Assembly (NCBI GenBank): GCA_033032175.1
Contig: CM065309.1
Span: forward strand, 3,658,001 to 3,722,000
Origin: Saturnia japonica
Taxonomy: Eukaryota; Arthropoda; Insecta; Lepidoptera; Saturniidae
DNA: 64,000 nucleotides
Direction of reading: 5' to 3'
Positions within the stretch are counted from its first letter, which is position 1; each line of letters begins with the position of its first letter. The notes beneath the pieces are model-generated. The model worked only from the letters and a program-made list of their open reading frames with translations, had not been told where the DNA came from and did no database searches. The position numbers were made by a program, and so were the translations under genes. Below are positions 1 to 12,109 of the stretch, piece after piece.

Positions 1-175
1 AGTTTGTCGCGTTTCGGGATAAGCCGGTTTATGTCCAGCTGACGAGAGGCTTGCCGGCTCGCAAGACAGCGACGACCGTTCATGGATTACCGATTTTCGG
101 TTGTCGCTGTTATTTCAGCCTACAGTACTTAGCATGAGGAATAATCGTCACTTTACCGTGATAATAAAAAAACAC
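1..175 (+). repeat. Interspersed repeat family K, copy 1 (hairpin-bearing)
   Basis: This copy is recognised by similarity to 2825-3010, 19785-19925 (reverse) and 44515-44672. All end in a run like GTACT..CTTA followed by a pyrimidine-rich stretch and TATAA. The centre folds into a 13 bp hairpin (arms 66-78 and 98-110). The arms differ from those of other copies while pairing is kept. It has no coding potential and its class is unknown; a non-autonomous element is most likely. Confidence 0.6.
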
Positions 176-227
176 CCAAAAAATTTAGTATGTAATAAAA
201 TGATATCCTGGTTATCTTATTATATTA

Positions 228-395
228 AGTGAGCAATTCTTGTATATATATACACATGTAATTGGTTTCTCGGAGACGGCTCCAACGATTTCGATGAAAC
301 TTTGTATTTAGATAATGTTTTACATTTCATGTTTACATACATAGGTGTTTTTCTTTTTTTTTTAAGACACCGAGCACAGCTCGGTCGTCCAGATA
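228..395 (+). repeat. Interspersed repeat family G, copy 1
   Basis: The core AAGTGAGCAATTCTTGTATA is followed by GGTTTCTCGGAGACGGCTCC, and both recur with few differences at 35932-36085. It ends in a GAGCACAGCTCGGTCGTCCAG-like tail with a short palindrome (GAGCacaGCTC). I recall this sequence as widespread in Lepidoptera, but could not check that here. No reading frame is evident. Confidence 0.6.
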
Positions 396-2824
396 TTATT
401 AATTAAAGTATCAAAACCATCAGAAATATTTAATAGTTATATTGGAAATATGCTAGTTTCATTTCGTAAATATAGTGAAGTAAAGAGTATTTTTCCATTT
501 CTCTCTGAACCCGATTTTGAATTCCAAGCAGACGAGGTCGTGGGCAAAACCTAGTACCTCATGTTTTAAAGTGTGTCGTATTTTACGTAACAATGGACAC
601 AGTACAAACAAAACATCTTGCGCTCGTCCCGCCTCCTATCGTTATGACGTCCGAGCTTTATTCAACCTCCGGTGAAAAACACGATTTTTTCCTAACACAT
701 AAACAGACTCACATGAATGGAGGAGTTTACATCATTTATGTGTAATCTGTATTACGCCATTAAGATTCTTATGAGTCTCCTAGATTTATGATTGACGTCT
801 ACGATCATGTATAAAAAAATTATGTTGTTAAGTTTAATATGTATTTGTAAAAGATTACGAACGTTTGAATTTAGCTGTATTTTAATTATGTGGTAATTTT
901 TCGATAGATAAGTTTTTATTAAATTCGCATTTACAAAATACTAAATGCTGTGGGAAATTCGTTTACCGTCGAAATGGTGACTAATTTTGTTCTTTATATA
1001 TCTGGCCTTTTTTTGTATAATTTCTATAGTTCACATGTCCGAATAGTTTAAATTTTTCTGTTGCTAATTTGTTGAATTGATTTGTAGTCCTCTGCACCCA
1101 GAGATGGTATATATGCTAATTTCATGTAAATTTTTGTTATGTAAGGCATAACGGAACTTTTTAAATTAGATATTAAAGTTTTTTGAGGAAAAACGAAACG
1201 TATTTCTTAGACATTGAGTACAAAGTAGATTTTAGTTAGGAATAAAATTATGATGTTAATGAAACTAACTGAACTTTCGATAGTGTGATAATGATACTGT
1301 AAAATTGACTTATAAAGGAAAATTCATTTAGTTTTAGTAGTAAACAAAATCTATAAAACATGGATGCTATAGCAGTGTACTTTCGATTATTAAATTTGCG
1401 AGTTTTATAGTTTTCATTTAAATTATCTTCTCTACCCTAAGATATAATTGTAATATACCACATGTTTTTGCAATATGTTTTTTAACTATAGCTTTACGAA
1501 AACATGGCTGTTGTGGAGATTATTCTGAATCTTCGTTGAAAAAAGAGCTCCTCTATATGGGATAATTTACATATTTTATCGATTTCTGACATGAAAAATA
1601 GAAAAATTTTAATGAAAAAATATTACGACACATAAAAATTATACTTCGTAAAATAAATGATTTGTTTCTTGAGATATCCAATCCTCATGGGAAATAATGT
1701 TAAAATGTACGCTGAGAAACTATAAAAATATGTTTATTACTACCGTTATCAGCATTAACCATATACTTATGTAGATCAAATCTATGGCATTAACACTGTT
1801 AATAAACTGATAAAGATTGTATTTCATCTTTGTAGAGAAAGCATTCTCGAAAATTTTCTGGTTTTTTAACATTCGTTACCAGAAAACTAATGAACCAATT
1901 TGAATGTATTTCTCAAACTACCATATAACTGAGCCCGAACAACAATCTAGATTACATATCATTACGTTTTTCTGTAGGAGTGGTAGAGGGATATACAATA
2001 TGTATTGAAAACCCCGTCTGATCCGTGAAGGTATTAATAGGTATAGAGATTATGTTCTGTTTATGTTATATAACACAGATTATAAGTAAAAAAATACCCC
2101 TAATAAAATATTAAAAAAATAGTATAATGAGGATGCGCCGTGGATGGCGACGCAACGGTGTTATCACGTTTTAAAAATTTTGTAAATTTTAGGGATACTA
2201 AAACTAAATATGTTAATTTTAAATCGCAATAACATTTTTATTTTCATGATAAATATAATTTTGATATTTTTTTTGGTAATGTCATTGGGGTACCTATGTA
2301 CCCTTTTCGGATTCGACGGGGTTTTCAATACATACTGTATACACCTACAACTCGAATGGGTCACGACCACCATGCATACCAAAAGCCAGTGAATGGTATG
2401 CTAGACTGTCCACATTTATTAAATCAAATAAACCTTAACACTCCTTACAAATTAACCAGAATAACAGCATTTGTACCATTTATACCTAAAATCTTTTTCT
2501 TCTGCGTGAATAGAATCCAAAAACAATATAACAGCATAAGCTAGGATCCCAACATAGACATATTTGGCCAAAGTTACAAATGCTACAGTGAGAATGTTTT
2601 GAAACACATATGCAGTGACTAAGTTCCTAAGTTATTTATGTATATTCCCTTGATTTTATGAATATTTAAACTTATTTACACTACTTATTTTTAGCATGCC
2701 AGAATAACTTGTAATTAAGAGAAAACATAGATTCTAATTTAAGTATATTTTGTATTTTTTAATTTTAGTGAAGTGTCAAAGTGTGTACCTTGTTGGTAAC
2801 ATAATAAATAAATAAATAGTGATT
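396..2824. other. Unassigned AT-rich DNA
   Basis: This stretch is AT-rich with short homopolymer runs. The longest frames (about 60-82 codons near 2164-2544, on both strands) overlap one another and show no family motif. I see no repeat of a kind found elsewhere in the window. Confidence 0.5.
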
Positions 2825-3010
2825 CGCTAATGTGCGTCGCATTTCGGGGTCAGTAAGTGCTTATCCAGTTTCTATTGATACAGACCGGCATAACAGGGGG
2901 CGACTGGCGATGGAATGTTGATTTCTATGTGATCGCCATTATTTTTAGATTGTAGTGTGCTTACTATAAGGTCTAGTTCCGTCATTTTGCCGTGCTATTA
3001 TAAATTAAAT
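2825..3010 (+). repeat. Interspersed repeat family K, copy 2 (diverged)
   Basis: It shares the GTCGC.TTTCGGG start, the GGCGA..TCGCC stem core and the GTGTGCTTACTATAAGG-type tail with copy 1. The hairpin is decayed here, with only the inner five pairs obvious. It lies about 430 bp upstream of a SINE. Confidence 0.5.
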
Positions 3011-3439
3011 AAATAGGGATAAGCAGTATTGATAAAATTGCAAGTTATATTTCAATAGTTTCAAGTGAAAAAGATAGATGCAGTAGTAATGCCATCTCTA
3101 AATTAATTGGTGACTTTGTTTCATTACGGGTAACGGAAACACGAAAAATTTTCGTTTTCAGTGCAAAACACTACAGTATTTAATTTATTTTTGTTCCGCT
3201 AGATGTCACTGTTATCAAGTTAATATTTAAAACTTTTTGTTATAATTACTTCAATAGACAAATAAATAACCAGAAGGGTGTACATTGCATAATAAAATTA
3301 TAGTAAAAAGTATCTTACCTACTTTATATTATCTATAAATAACTAGCAACCCGCCCAACTTCCCAAGTGGTGTATTTTAAGTTTAAAAAAGCCTGATTTA
3401 GGGTTCATTGCTTTATTAATGATAGTTCATAGTTTTCTA
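3011..3439. other. Unassigned AT-rich DNA
   Basis: I recognise no gene or repeat here. The sequence between repeat K copy 2 and SINE A copy 1 is AT-rich with no long open frame. Confidence 0.5.
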
Positions 3440-3700
3440 ACCGCCTCATTAGCCTAGTGATCCTAAACGCGAATGCTATGCTCGAGGTCCTAGGTTCGAT
3501 TTCCAAGTCAAGCAAAGTGTTATTGAGTTTTTCTATGAAATTCTCAGTAGTAGCTTGGAGTTTGGCCTTGTGCCCGATTAATGGCAATAGGCTCGCCCCG
3601 TTTTACATGGGATTTAAGAAAGCATACCCGAGGAACTGTGGGTGTAAACCTCTGCCTAACACTTCGGGGGTACAGGCGTTATTGTGCTATGATAAGTATA
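3440..3700 (+). mobile_element. tRNA-derived SINE family A, copy 1
   Basis: The head AGCCTAGTGATC resembles box A, and GGTTCGATTTCC at about 3490 resembles box B of RNA polymerase III promoters. The body carries GTGTTATTGAGTTTTTCTAT, GCCCGATTAATGGCAATAGG and a GGGTGTA..CCTCTGCCTAAC tail shared with four other copies. A 128-codon frame that runs through it is a by-product. The tail is slightly degenerate compared with 29133-29383. Confidence 0.85.
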
Positions 3701-6119
3701 CGAATAGAGCGCTTAGCTCGCAACACGTAATCCATCATACGTGCGGAGAGTGCCTTTGGTCGCGCGTAATTTTGAATTCGTGGTATATTCTACGATATTC
3801 ATTTACATGGAAAACTGTAAAGGATAATTTTAATCTACATTAAATGTCCAAGTTAATTAACAAATTTATCTGAATAAAGATTAATACAGAATTGGAAAAA
3901 ATAGCTGTAATTATATTTAAGATAAAAATGGTTACTGTAAGTCAACCTTCGGATTTTTACATTATCTTGATGCATCCCATAAGGTTTAGCCGGCGTAAGT
4001 GCCCGAGAATCTTAATTTTGAAACAAATATATATGTATGAAGGATTTTTATTTCATTATTTTTTATATACATTTTAATTAACATATTTATCAAAATTATT
4101 ACACTGCATTAATACAAAATATAATATTGAGTTATTTTCTTTTAGAACGCAGAATATTCGTACAAATTATATTAAAAATGAAATAATCTTCATTCTCATC
4201 ATCTTTATTTTTAAATTTTCTTTGAATAGTAAGTATATAACTCGATAACGAGTTGAATTCAAATATAAATGACTTGAAAACGGCAAAGTTAACATTAAAT
4301 TTGCTTAAGTTCTCTTTTACAGTTATTCCTCTAACTTTCGTTATTGAATTACAACAGAGGTGGTCATATTCTGAACATCATGCGACATTTGTGTAAAAAA
4401 TAGAAATAATTATGCATTATATATTAGTATTCATTCATATTATATTGTACGTGCTTGTAAATGTTCAACTACCTAGAAAAGGCGTCCTTCTGGGAGAAGG
4501 CTTTGGCTAAATTGTAACAACATTCCTTAAGTCAAGTATTGGCAATATAACAAATGGTCTACAGTTTTGTATTTTCCATTTGTTTCAGGTAGGTACCTAC
4601 TTTAAACAATTCTTATCTTATTACGATTGTTTTGCTTTACCGGCTGCCGATAGTGTTATAAAAATGATATTGAAATTAGTAAAAGTATATGAATTAAAAT
4701 AAATCATTACATGGACATAACCATATATGTTAAAATAAAAACGATAATACAAATAATATTGTTGCCACTGCACACTTTTTAACAGATTTTTTTTTTCTTT
4801 GCATGTAATGTAGCGATTATGACCATTAAGGTAATAAAAAATTACTTTTTTGGTAGGAGGGCTCGTTATAGCGCTTTGTCATTTACGACGCGCATGGCAT
4901 CTTATAGTTAGCACATGCTTCTCATCTACAAAAATTCATGAAAATCTGTTGTTAAAAAATAATAAAATATGATTTTTAAACCTAAATAAAAAAAAAATTG
5001 ATTGGAAAATATTAAAAACACTATACATTACATGTCGCCAAGAGTAAACGTACTCAGAAGACTATCCACATTGCTTCGATAGAAATGGTTATTCGCTGAC
5101 CGAGGTTTTTGCCAATCTTCTGGTCGCGAGACATATCGACCAGTCGACTACCAAGCTCTTAGAAAAGGCTGCATGGGTAAATTGGATAAGTTTACGAAGG
5201 CTTAAAAAATTGACACTGGCAAGTGCTTTTTGCGGCGCCAAAACAAAAAGAATAAGAAAGGCTGCATGCACTCGAACTGCACGGTCGGGGTTTTTGGCGG
5301 GATTTTGAAGTGACATGTTGTGGTTTTTATTTTTAATTCATTTACTTAGGTTTTTGACTTTATATTATGTAATATTGTTGGCGTTTTGCGTGATATAGTT
5401 TGGTTTTTGTGCATAAGTGAGGTGGATTATAAATATGAGCTGAAAGCATTCATTCTGAGATCCCACAAAATCTTCCTAGAAAGTTCTAACAAGGGAGCCA
5501 CCATCTTGTTAGGACATTGAATCGTCATAACACATGACACTTTAATTCACTCGATAATGGCAGTAATGGACTTCATTAATGAGGACCGGTTGCCAAGTTA
5601 GGAAAAAGAAGAAGAACTACACGGTCCCAGAGTTTCGACTCCAAATGGCGTAAATATGTAGCCCCTAAATTAATATATTATTATTGATGCTTGATTGTAA
5701 TTTAAGGGTTAACCAGAGATCAGAATAAGTAACCCAGCTCAAAGAGCGGAAGCTTTAAAAATCTGCATAATCGCAAGTCCCAAGTGAATTCATTATGTTG
5801 TCCGCATATATAAATATATCCTCGACCCAACAATGGACAATTTATTATTTAGATTCTGCGTTTTTTCCCTGAGGATATTTCATGTAAATTTGTGTGGTTT
5901 CCATTTTGTGCTAACGTCCGCGACGGTGATTACGGCTTTGGGTTGATGAGTAATTGTCGGAAATTTCTATAATGAATTCCATTTCGCGGTTTCAATATTC
6001 AGAATATAGAAATTAATTAAATTATGTTTACAAATCTAATTATTCTCAGAAAACTTTAACAAATGAAACCATAATGTTAATAATACTAAGTGTTTTATGT
6101 AAATGTCACACATTTTTCA
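3701..6119. other. Unassigned AT-rich DNA
   Basis: Most of this stretch is AT-rich without recognisable elements. A patch of higher GC at about 5089-5316 holds a 75-codon minus-strand frame. The opposite strand there repeats AAAGGCTGCATG twice (about 5165 and 5257), so the patch is more likely an old repeat than a gene. Confidence 0.45.
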
Positions 6120-6228
6120 ATCAAAAAATAACTTTATTTGAGCAATATCTTTTTTAATTTTAGTACATTTTCCATACGTTATCCGTCAATACATCAGAAT
6201 TATTCCTCAAATAAAGTTATTTGATGTT
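6120..6228 (-). mobile_element. Small palindromic MITE family H, copy 1
   Basis: A perfect 17 bp inverted repeat (6126-6142 and 6206-6222, core AACTTTATTTGAG) encloses about 60 bp. Read on the minus strand it matches 40547-40681 at the termini and in TTGAGGAATAATTNTGA. It is short, non-coding and hairpin-forming, as expected of a MITE. The superfamily is unknown. Confidence 0.6.
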
Positions 6229-7589
6229 TAAAAAAACAACCCTTTATAATTTTAAGTGACATAAAATTATTTAATAAAGAAAAACAATACTTAAGGCCTA
6301 TATAAAATTGACAACATGGTATTAAAAATCAATATTTTAAAATAATTTTAAATAATCTGGAATATTTTTATTAAGCAACGTATATAGTAACATAAAACAA
6401 TGGAGTTATATGTATATCATCTGTATACTTACACGATAACAGTATCTTCTAAAAATACACGATCTGTGCTCATATATAGTTTGGGTTGAGATAATGGTCC
6501 ATATATATTTTGTAGAAGTAAGAACTTTTCATAGCTTTCACTGTACTTTCCCCGAATTCGCTACCTGCACGCAATCAATGAAATTAAAAAAAATGACACA
6601 CATTTCCCGCTTTTTGTAATTGGTTTTTAAATTGATGCTGAAAGTTATCAGCTGACATAAAAGTATGTGCTGCTTCAAGATATTCTATGTTTAAATTTCT
6701 GCACATACTTCAAAACCGCTTACTTACAATTTAAAATTAAACGTAAAATTTGTCCTATTCTTGTTCTGGTCGAATCAGTGGTCTGTCAGCACCTTTATAT
6801 CGACGCAATCACGTTTGCTGAGGAAAAACATTCTGTAAGCAGTAAGAACTAATAATATCCTCTTGTATTCGCTGGCAGGCAGAAGCCATACTGCAGTGAA
6901 GAATTGTCAACAGTTTCACACGAGTTTCGCGCATTTAGTACCTATAATTATTTCCTCCAGAGAGTATAAAATAGTAGACCCTACAAGCACAAAACTATCG
7001 CTAAATGTGATAATTCAATTACAAAAATGGTTATCTTAAACACATCTATCCTTTGCAGCATAATCACTTCGGTAAATCGGCTAAATATTATTAACCCTGA
7101 TTATGTACTATTATGTACATATATGAATACTGCATTCAAACTTTATACTAAAATAGGTATTAGAAATTTATTCTTATGTATGATTATTACTGCATTTATG
7201 CTAATAATTATACTACACAATTTTCACACAAACTCTACATTTCTCCTTATAATATAATAAAGTTTTCAAAATGTTAAAAAAAATATTTTTTTATGTGTAG
7301 ATAATGGTGTTCTGGTGTAATTTTCTTTAAAAACAGAGATTCGATATATGACAATTACTACACTTTCTAATATGAGGACAGTATATGACGACTAAGGTCT
7401 TTCACAATCTGATAATAATATAAATTTATTTTTATTATTTGTTTTATTGTCCCGTACGTTTCTAAACCATTTATCCGATTACGAATAAAACTTTAGTGAT
7501 TTGTGTGCACATCCGGAACGGTTCTGTATTAGTTTCCAAGTTTAAAATAGATGGTGTTTGAGTTGTTTCATACTAGAATAAAATTATAG
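6229..7589. other. Unassigned AT-rich DNA
   Basis: I recognise no gene here. Frames of 61-76 codons (6667-6852 and 7027-7257) are AT-driven and hydrophobic, with no motif. The part at 7435-7560 resembles the tail of a LINE or SINE (CCATTTATCCGATTACG), but I found no second copy in the window. Confidence 0.4.
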
Positions 7590-8000
7590 CATTGCAGAAA
7601 GATAGCGTACGACGGGAAGCTATGTAATATATTCTCGTCCAAGATATTGCAACGTCTCAAGACGAAAGTCTTTGACCAGTGTGTATTGCTAGTGATTACA
7701 CATGCCACTGAGACGTGGCCACTAACGATGGGTGTGGTAGGAAAGCTCAACTGCACTCAAATGGCAATGCAGAGGGCCATGCTTGGAGTTTCTTTACGCC
7801 AACGAATTAGAAATGAGGAGATCCGCGGAAGATCCAAAGTCAACGACATAGTTCTCAGAATTTTGCAGTGGGCGGGGCACATAGCTCGTGGAAAGGATGG
7901 CCGATGAAGCTGTACAGCAGCGGTCGTTGTTACGATCTTTGAAGGAAGGTCTACGACCAGCAGTGGCAGTTTTGGCTGATATAATAATGGTGATGTCTTA
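7590..8000 (+). pseudogene. RTE-like LINE, decayed C-terminal reverse-transcriptase remnant and 3' tail
   Basis: An open stretch at about 7647-7907 encodes the C-terminal part of an endonuclease/reverse-transcriptase polyprotein as found in RTE-like non-LTR retrotransposons. The recognisable blocks are KVFDQCVL, HATETWPLT, MQRAMLGVSLRQRIRNEEIR, and WAGHIARGKDGR. These match the family pattern in order and spacing. The usual continuation after GHIAR is cut by a stop just past the arginine. The sequence then runs into the 3' tail, which ends in CTGATATAATAATGGTGATG, the ATG-rich end typical of this group. No upstream polymerase domains are present, so this is a 5'-truncated dead copy. Related tails occur at 33342-33460 (minus) and near 62005-62045. 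Confidence 0.8.
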
Positions 8001-8754
8001 TGGAAACCGACTGTGGTTCGTTATATAGCACCAAAAATAATTTTGACTTAAATCATGCGTACAGAACCAGCAACAAACCACTGGAAACAAAATTATTAAA
8101 ATATTCGATTCATTTTATCCAGTTATTTAAAAGCACTTGTTAACTGTAGAACTGATGGATGAATGGATAGATTAGATGGATGGATAGCGACTAAGAAAAT
8201 CAATAAATAAATGTAACAGTTAAAAACATCGCATTAGTTTTTCGATGTCAAGAAGGATATTTAATTAAACAGGGACCTTGTTATAAATTGCTTTATTGAA
8301 CTGTCTAGCAGTGTTTCTATCTATCACAATAGTCGCATTCGTTTTTCTCCCTCGTGGCTTAAGTACAATTATTACTGACTATTTGTTTTAATTATTTCAC
8401 TTTTATTGAATCTAAAGACAGCAAAGATAAATGATCGAGTTTCTCGTTTCTATCACTATACATTGTTTCAATTGTGTTTGTAAACTACTTATCTCTTTTT
8501 GACAGTTATTATTCTTTCAGCGCGTTACATGCGCGTTGTGTAACGGACGTGCGACATTAAGAAGTCAGCCATTATTGTATTCATTTTTCTGTCTTGTATT
8601 AATTAATTTAATTTTATATTTAAATAAACATTATTTTAATTTGGTTAAAAGCTGATACACTATTAAAGAAGTTAGTAAAATGAATTTAGATTATTCTCGT
8701 TGATGACTAATCATTTAACCAACTATATCATGTTGTTGGCATGCGAGATAAAAT
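8001..8754. other. Unassigned DNA with a GGAT/GATG microsatellite
   Basis: A degenerate (GGAT)n tract lies at about 8150-8190. The rest is AT-rich, with a slightly GC-richer patch at about 8515-8560 (several CG dinucleotides). I see no gene. Confidence 0.5.
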
Positions 8755-8990
8755 TCTTAGGAGATTTTTCTTTACTTGGGGTAGTCCGACTGGTGGACTA
8801 CTTCACCCTATAAATATCGTAGCCAAATAATTTGTGTTGTGTTCCAGCGGTGAATAGGGTCCCAGAGCTCCTGTTTCATAGGGGGTTCAAGGTCGGTAAA
8901 GCGATAGTGATACCTATGGTACAAGGATACGGTAACCGCTTATCACTAGGCGGGCCGTATGCATGTTTAACATCTTAGTTATATATACAA
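8755..8990 (+). repeat. Interspersed repeat family B, copy 1
   Basis: Shared blocks are CTTTACTTGGGGTAGTCCGA, GTTCAAGGTCGG, GGTAACCGCTTATCACTAGG and CGGGCCGTATGC. The same order is seen at 27340-27590 and 43940-44195, with partial copies at 19690-19775, 19925-20025 and 63490-63640. It has no open frame. It is most likely a SINE or a 3' end of a non-LTR element; I cannot decide which. Confidence 0.7.
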
Positions 8991-9176
8991 AAACGACAAT
9001 AATGATTAAACATAAGCTAGCTTCTTACTAGCAGTTCTACCTCACATGAATATTTTTCCAACATGATAGTGTTTTTGAATTACGATATTTTTCAGTGACT
9101 CCTTAAATAGTGTCAATATTTATTTGGCTAGTCTTGTTTAAATAAAATCTGTCTATATAGTTAAATAAAATGATAA

Positions 9177-9357
9177 GGGCTTGGCGTTGTGCGCGCATCA
9201 CGCAAAAACTACTTGTATGGATTTTGATCATTTTTTCTTTGTTTTACTCCTTAAATAGTATTAGATACTTGACCTTATACAAAAAATCACGATAACTTTA
9301 ATCTTTAAAAAGTTATTAGAGTTTTAAGAAGCTACGTTTTTTACAAGCACTGCGCAT
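9177..9357 (+). repeat. Interspersed repeat family F, copy 1
   Basis: ATCACGCAAAAACTACT, TTTGTTTTACTCCTTA, AAAAAGTTAT and GTTTTAAGAAGCTACG recur in the same order at 47757-47937. A second shared module follows in both places (9873-9983 and 48746-48866), suggesting that both are parts of one larger non-coding element. Confidence 0.6.
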
Positions 9358-9639
9358 CGGCAGACTAAGCTTATAACAAAATGCTTCCCTGTGGAATGTA
9401 AAAGAAGTATTAAAACCACAAAAATTCACTTCTTTTTTTAGTTAACTCTGAAGACCATTTTTCAAGTGTAGAAAGCTATTCATTTCTACGTAGATTAGTG
9501 TAAGTGTAGAGAGCGCGGGACACACCTGCGTCCACCTGCCCTAAAGTGCTGTGCCCTCTCAGCCCTGTAAATAAGCTTCAATGTTTTATGCCCAATCTAC
9601 GGAATTACTATTCCGTACTATCTACTCAATTCAAATGTT

Positions 9640-9840
9640 TTTCTTAAATGAATTTTCAGTCAAATCTTCTTTGTTTATGAACTGATTTGGATGATTCTTT
9701 TTTTTTGTTTGACAGGGGATACGTCAAGCGTTGTAATTTAAATGGCACTGAACCTTCAACTTCGAAGATATACCAGGGAACTCTTCAAAACCATTGAAGT
9801 TGGTTTAATTTTTTGTCAAAATTCGTCTTGTTAAAATTAT
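9640..9840 (+). mobile_element. MITE-like repeat family D, copy 1
   Basis: CTTTGTTTATGAACTGATTT, GGATGATTC, GAAGATATACCAGGGAACTC and the TTTTTTGTCAAAA end match the reverse of 20105-20357 and 46530-46788. It lies between the two modules of the family F pair, so it probably inserted into that older element. It is non-coding. Confidence 0.65.
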
Positions 9841-9872
9841 ATTTCTTTACACGAATTCTGAAAAAAATATTA

Positions 9873-9983
9873 TGAGAGTGAATTTTTATACATTGTAACG
9901 GAGTGTACACAATGAAGTTGTTTGCTAAACTTCTTGTTTTATTGTAGTGAAGATAGTCACGCTCGATATTATTTTTGAAATGC
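9873..9983 (+). repeat. Second module of the family F element, copy 1
   Basis: GAGTGAATTTTTA, ACATTGTAA, ATGAAGTTGTTTGCTAA, TTTTATTGTAGTGAAG and TCACGCTC recur with changes at 48746-48866. An AT-rich minus-strand frame across it (9785-9997) has no family motif. Confidence 0.5.
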
Positions 9984-12109
9984 AGTATTAGTTCCATATT
10001 TTAGATAAAAATTACAAATGTTGAAATCAATAATGTTTTCTTTTTTCAATACTTTTAATAATACAATAGGTGTGCCGAGGGCTTCGCTCGCATATACTAT
10101 AGAACTATTGTTTATGATGATATCGTGATATTATTTTTAAATAAGAACCAAGTGTCTAAAGAGTAAAACTAAATTTATCTCGTAATTTTTTTTGTGTTGC
10201 GCGCACTACGGTAAGCCTCTGTCATTTTATTAACATAGAAAATTAATATCGTATAATAAATTAAGCAAAATGTTTTCACGTTATAGAAATATATCTTGTT
10301 CTTTTTACATTTCTTTTCCTTTTTTTAATTGTAGTAAAACTTCTGTGTAAGATAAAAGGAGTTTTAAGATAGAGATATAATCGTATATCGCTGAACAATA
10401 CATTTGATAGTTTTATCATACCACTAAAAGTACCAGAGTCGCGACAAAAAGTTGTGTTACAAAGAAATAAGTTAGTCTTACGTGTACAAATCAAAGACAA
10501 AGAAGAACCGTTTCCGTTCTCTATGACTAGATAAAACGCATGGAAACATATATCATTCCGGGACGTTTCAATCGAGAACATTCCCATTAGCCGAGTTTCA
10601 AGCGTGTCAGTCGTGCTGAATGAAAACTTGAGCGTAGTTTCAGATTTATTGCCACAAGTTGAATATACTCCTCGGCTTCCCACACTCAACTACAGAAATG
10701 ATTTTTTTCTTGGATATCGCATTTCCAAGTATTTTTAATCACTTAATGTAAAAAAAAATAGCTAAAAAGCTTTTTTTAGAACAACCTCTTATTAATAAAA
10801 TAATCATTTTATTCAAGGGCTGTACTAAATATTATTTATGTAGGGGACTGTAATGATATAGATCGATCGGTATAAAAGTACCTACTTATAATATGTAAAC
10901 AGATTCATAATATATTAATTTAATATTCTGTTAAATCAAATAATTTTGCTGTCTGAGGTAATGTAGTAGAAAAATTCATTAGCAACGCTTACTTTTGGGC
11001 ATCTAATAACAAAAAAAAAAAACTATTTATGGAATAAAAGTAAAGCTACATAAAATTTAAATCATAACGTAATCACAAATTAAGGTCTTTTAATTAAGTT
11101 AACCTAGTTTGTTAATCAATTATTAAAAGAGTCCGGGTGTTATCTGGACACATCTTAAAAATCCCGCCCAGACGCTCCCCGAACTCCTTTCAAACTAAGA
11201 CACATCCGGGAAAATGTTAGTCCTATGTTTATTCCATTATCCCTTAGAATCGTAGCGTAAAGTAAATATTACTATAGGTAGTACATAATCCTTCTCAATA
11301 AATAGGCTATAAAATTCAAAAACTATGAATCAGCTCCCAGATACGATTACAGTTTACTCCTTAAGTGCGCAAGGTACGTTGCGCAGAAAACGTAACGCTT
11401 TTCAGTTAACGCTTGTATTATTTTCAGTTCTCATAAAATTTACATACCGGGGATCTTATATGAAAATCGATTCGATTCTATTTATTCCAAAAATATTTTT
11501 TTCAAGTTTCACTGGTAGTTCGAAGATAACGAGTGTTCTTACAAAAAAAAAAACAGATTTAAGATACTGTTCATATAAACTAGATTTTCTTTAATCACGG
11601 AATAGATAAAATTATTACCTTATCCATTAAAAGTTATGGGCTCATGAAAATATCACATTCAAGAACGTTAACGAAGGGCCACCAATGTACGTAAGTTGTT
11701 AATTACTTGATCAACATTCCGCTCCTCAAAGACATGGCCGGGACCCTTTGTAGCCGCTCCAGCACCAGCTTTGTGTCTGCGCTAATTGTCTTGTAATTGT
11801 GTGCCATTAATTATTATTATAGCATGTTTAGCGTTTGCGGTGAATTATCTTCGTTAAGCTTGCGTAAGATGATTCCGTAATGGCAGGACATTTATCAAGG
11901 GTAGGCGTAATATGTGTGTTTAAATAATAAAGTATCAGATTTTGAGCTAACAACCGCTGGTCTGGTAATTAATTTTCCATTAAATTTTGCAATGCCTATG
12001 TTCGAGTTTGAACACCTAGGAACAAATTTTTCGACTAAGGGCTGTCCACGTGTACTAATTTGTATTTATAACTAACACTTGCATGTTACGCAGTAATACT
12101 TTAGTTTAT
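9984..12109. other. Mostly unassigned AT-rich DNA
   Basis: It contains one unusually long minus-strand frame (see 10276-10689). TGTGCCGAGGGCTTCGCTCG at about 10072 resembles the reverse of a Helitron-type 3' end but lacks a clear CTAG. Otherwise I see nothing recognisable. Confidence 0.4.
10276..10689 (-). CDS. Unrecognised open reading frame, 137 codons, doubtful
   Basis: This is the longest frame in the window outside the transposons, open for 137 codons on the minus strand in AT-rich surroundings. It starts at a TTG, so the open stretch has no obvious ATG until about residue 36. A sequence TTTCTGTAG directly precedes the open stretch and could be a splice acceptor. The predicted product is rich in serine, threonine and leucine, with a lysine/arginine-rich end (residues about 121-130). 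There is no transmembrane segment, signal peptide or catalytic motif I can name. It may be an exon, a piece of a decayed element, or chance. Coding bias is not convincing. Confidence 0.2.
   Translation of the reverse strand: MSVGSRGVYSTCGNKSETTLKFSFSTTDTLETRLMGMFSIETSRNDICFHAFYLVIENGNGSSLSLICTRKTNLFLCNTTFCRDSGTFSGMIKLSNVLFSDIRLYLYLKTPFILHRSFTTIKKRKRNVKRTRYISIT

Noticed and set aside
3457..3843. 128-codon plus-strand frame
   Set aside because: It lies mostly inside SINE A copy 1 and is not conserved in the other SINE copies, which break it with stops.
10068..10100. Helitron-like 3' end in reverse
   Set aside because: The phrase is similar, but no CTRR terminus, hairpin or 5' partner could be found.
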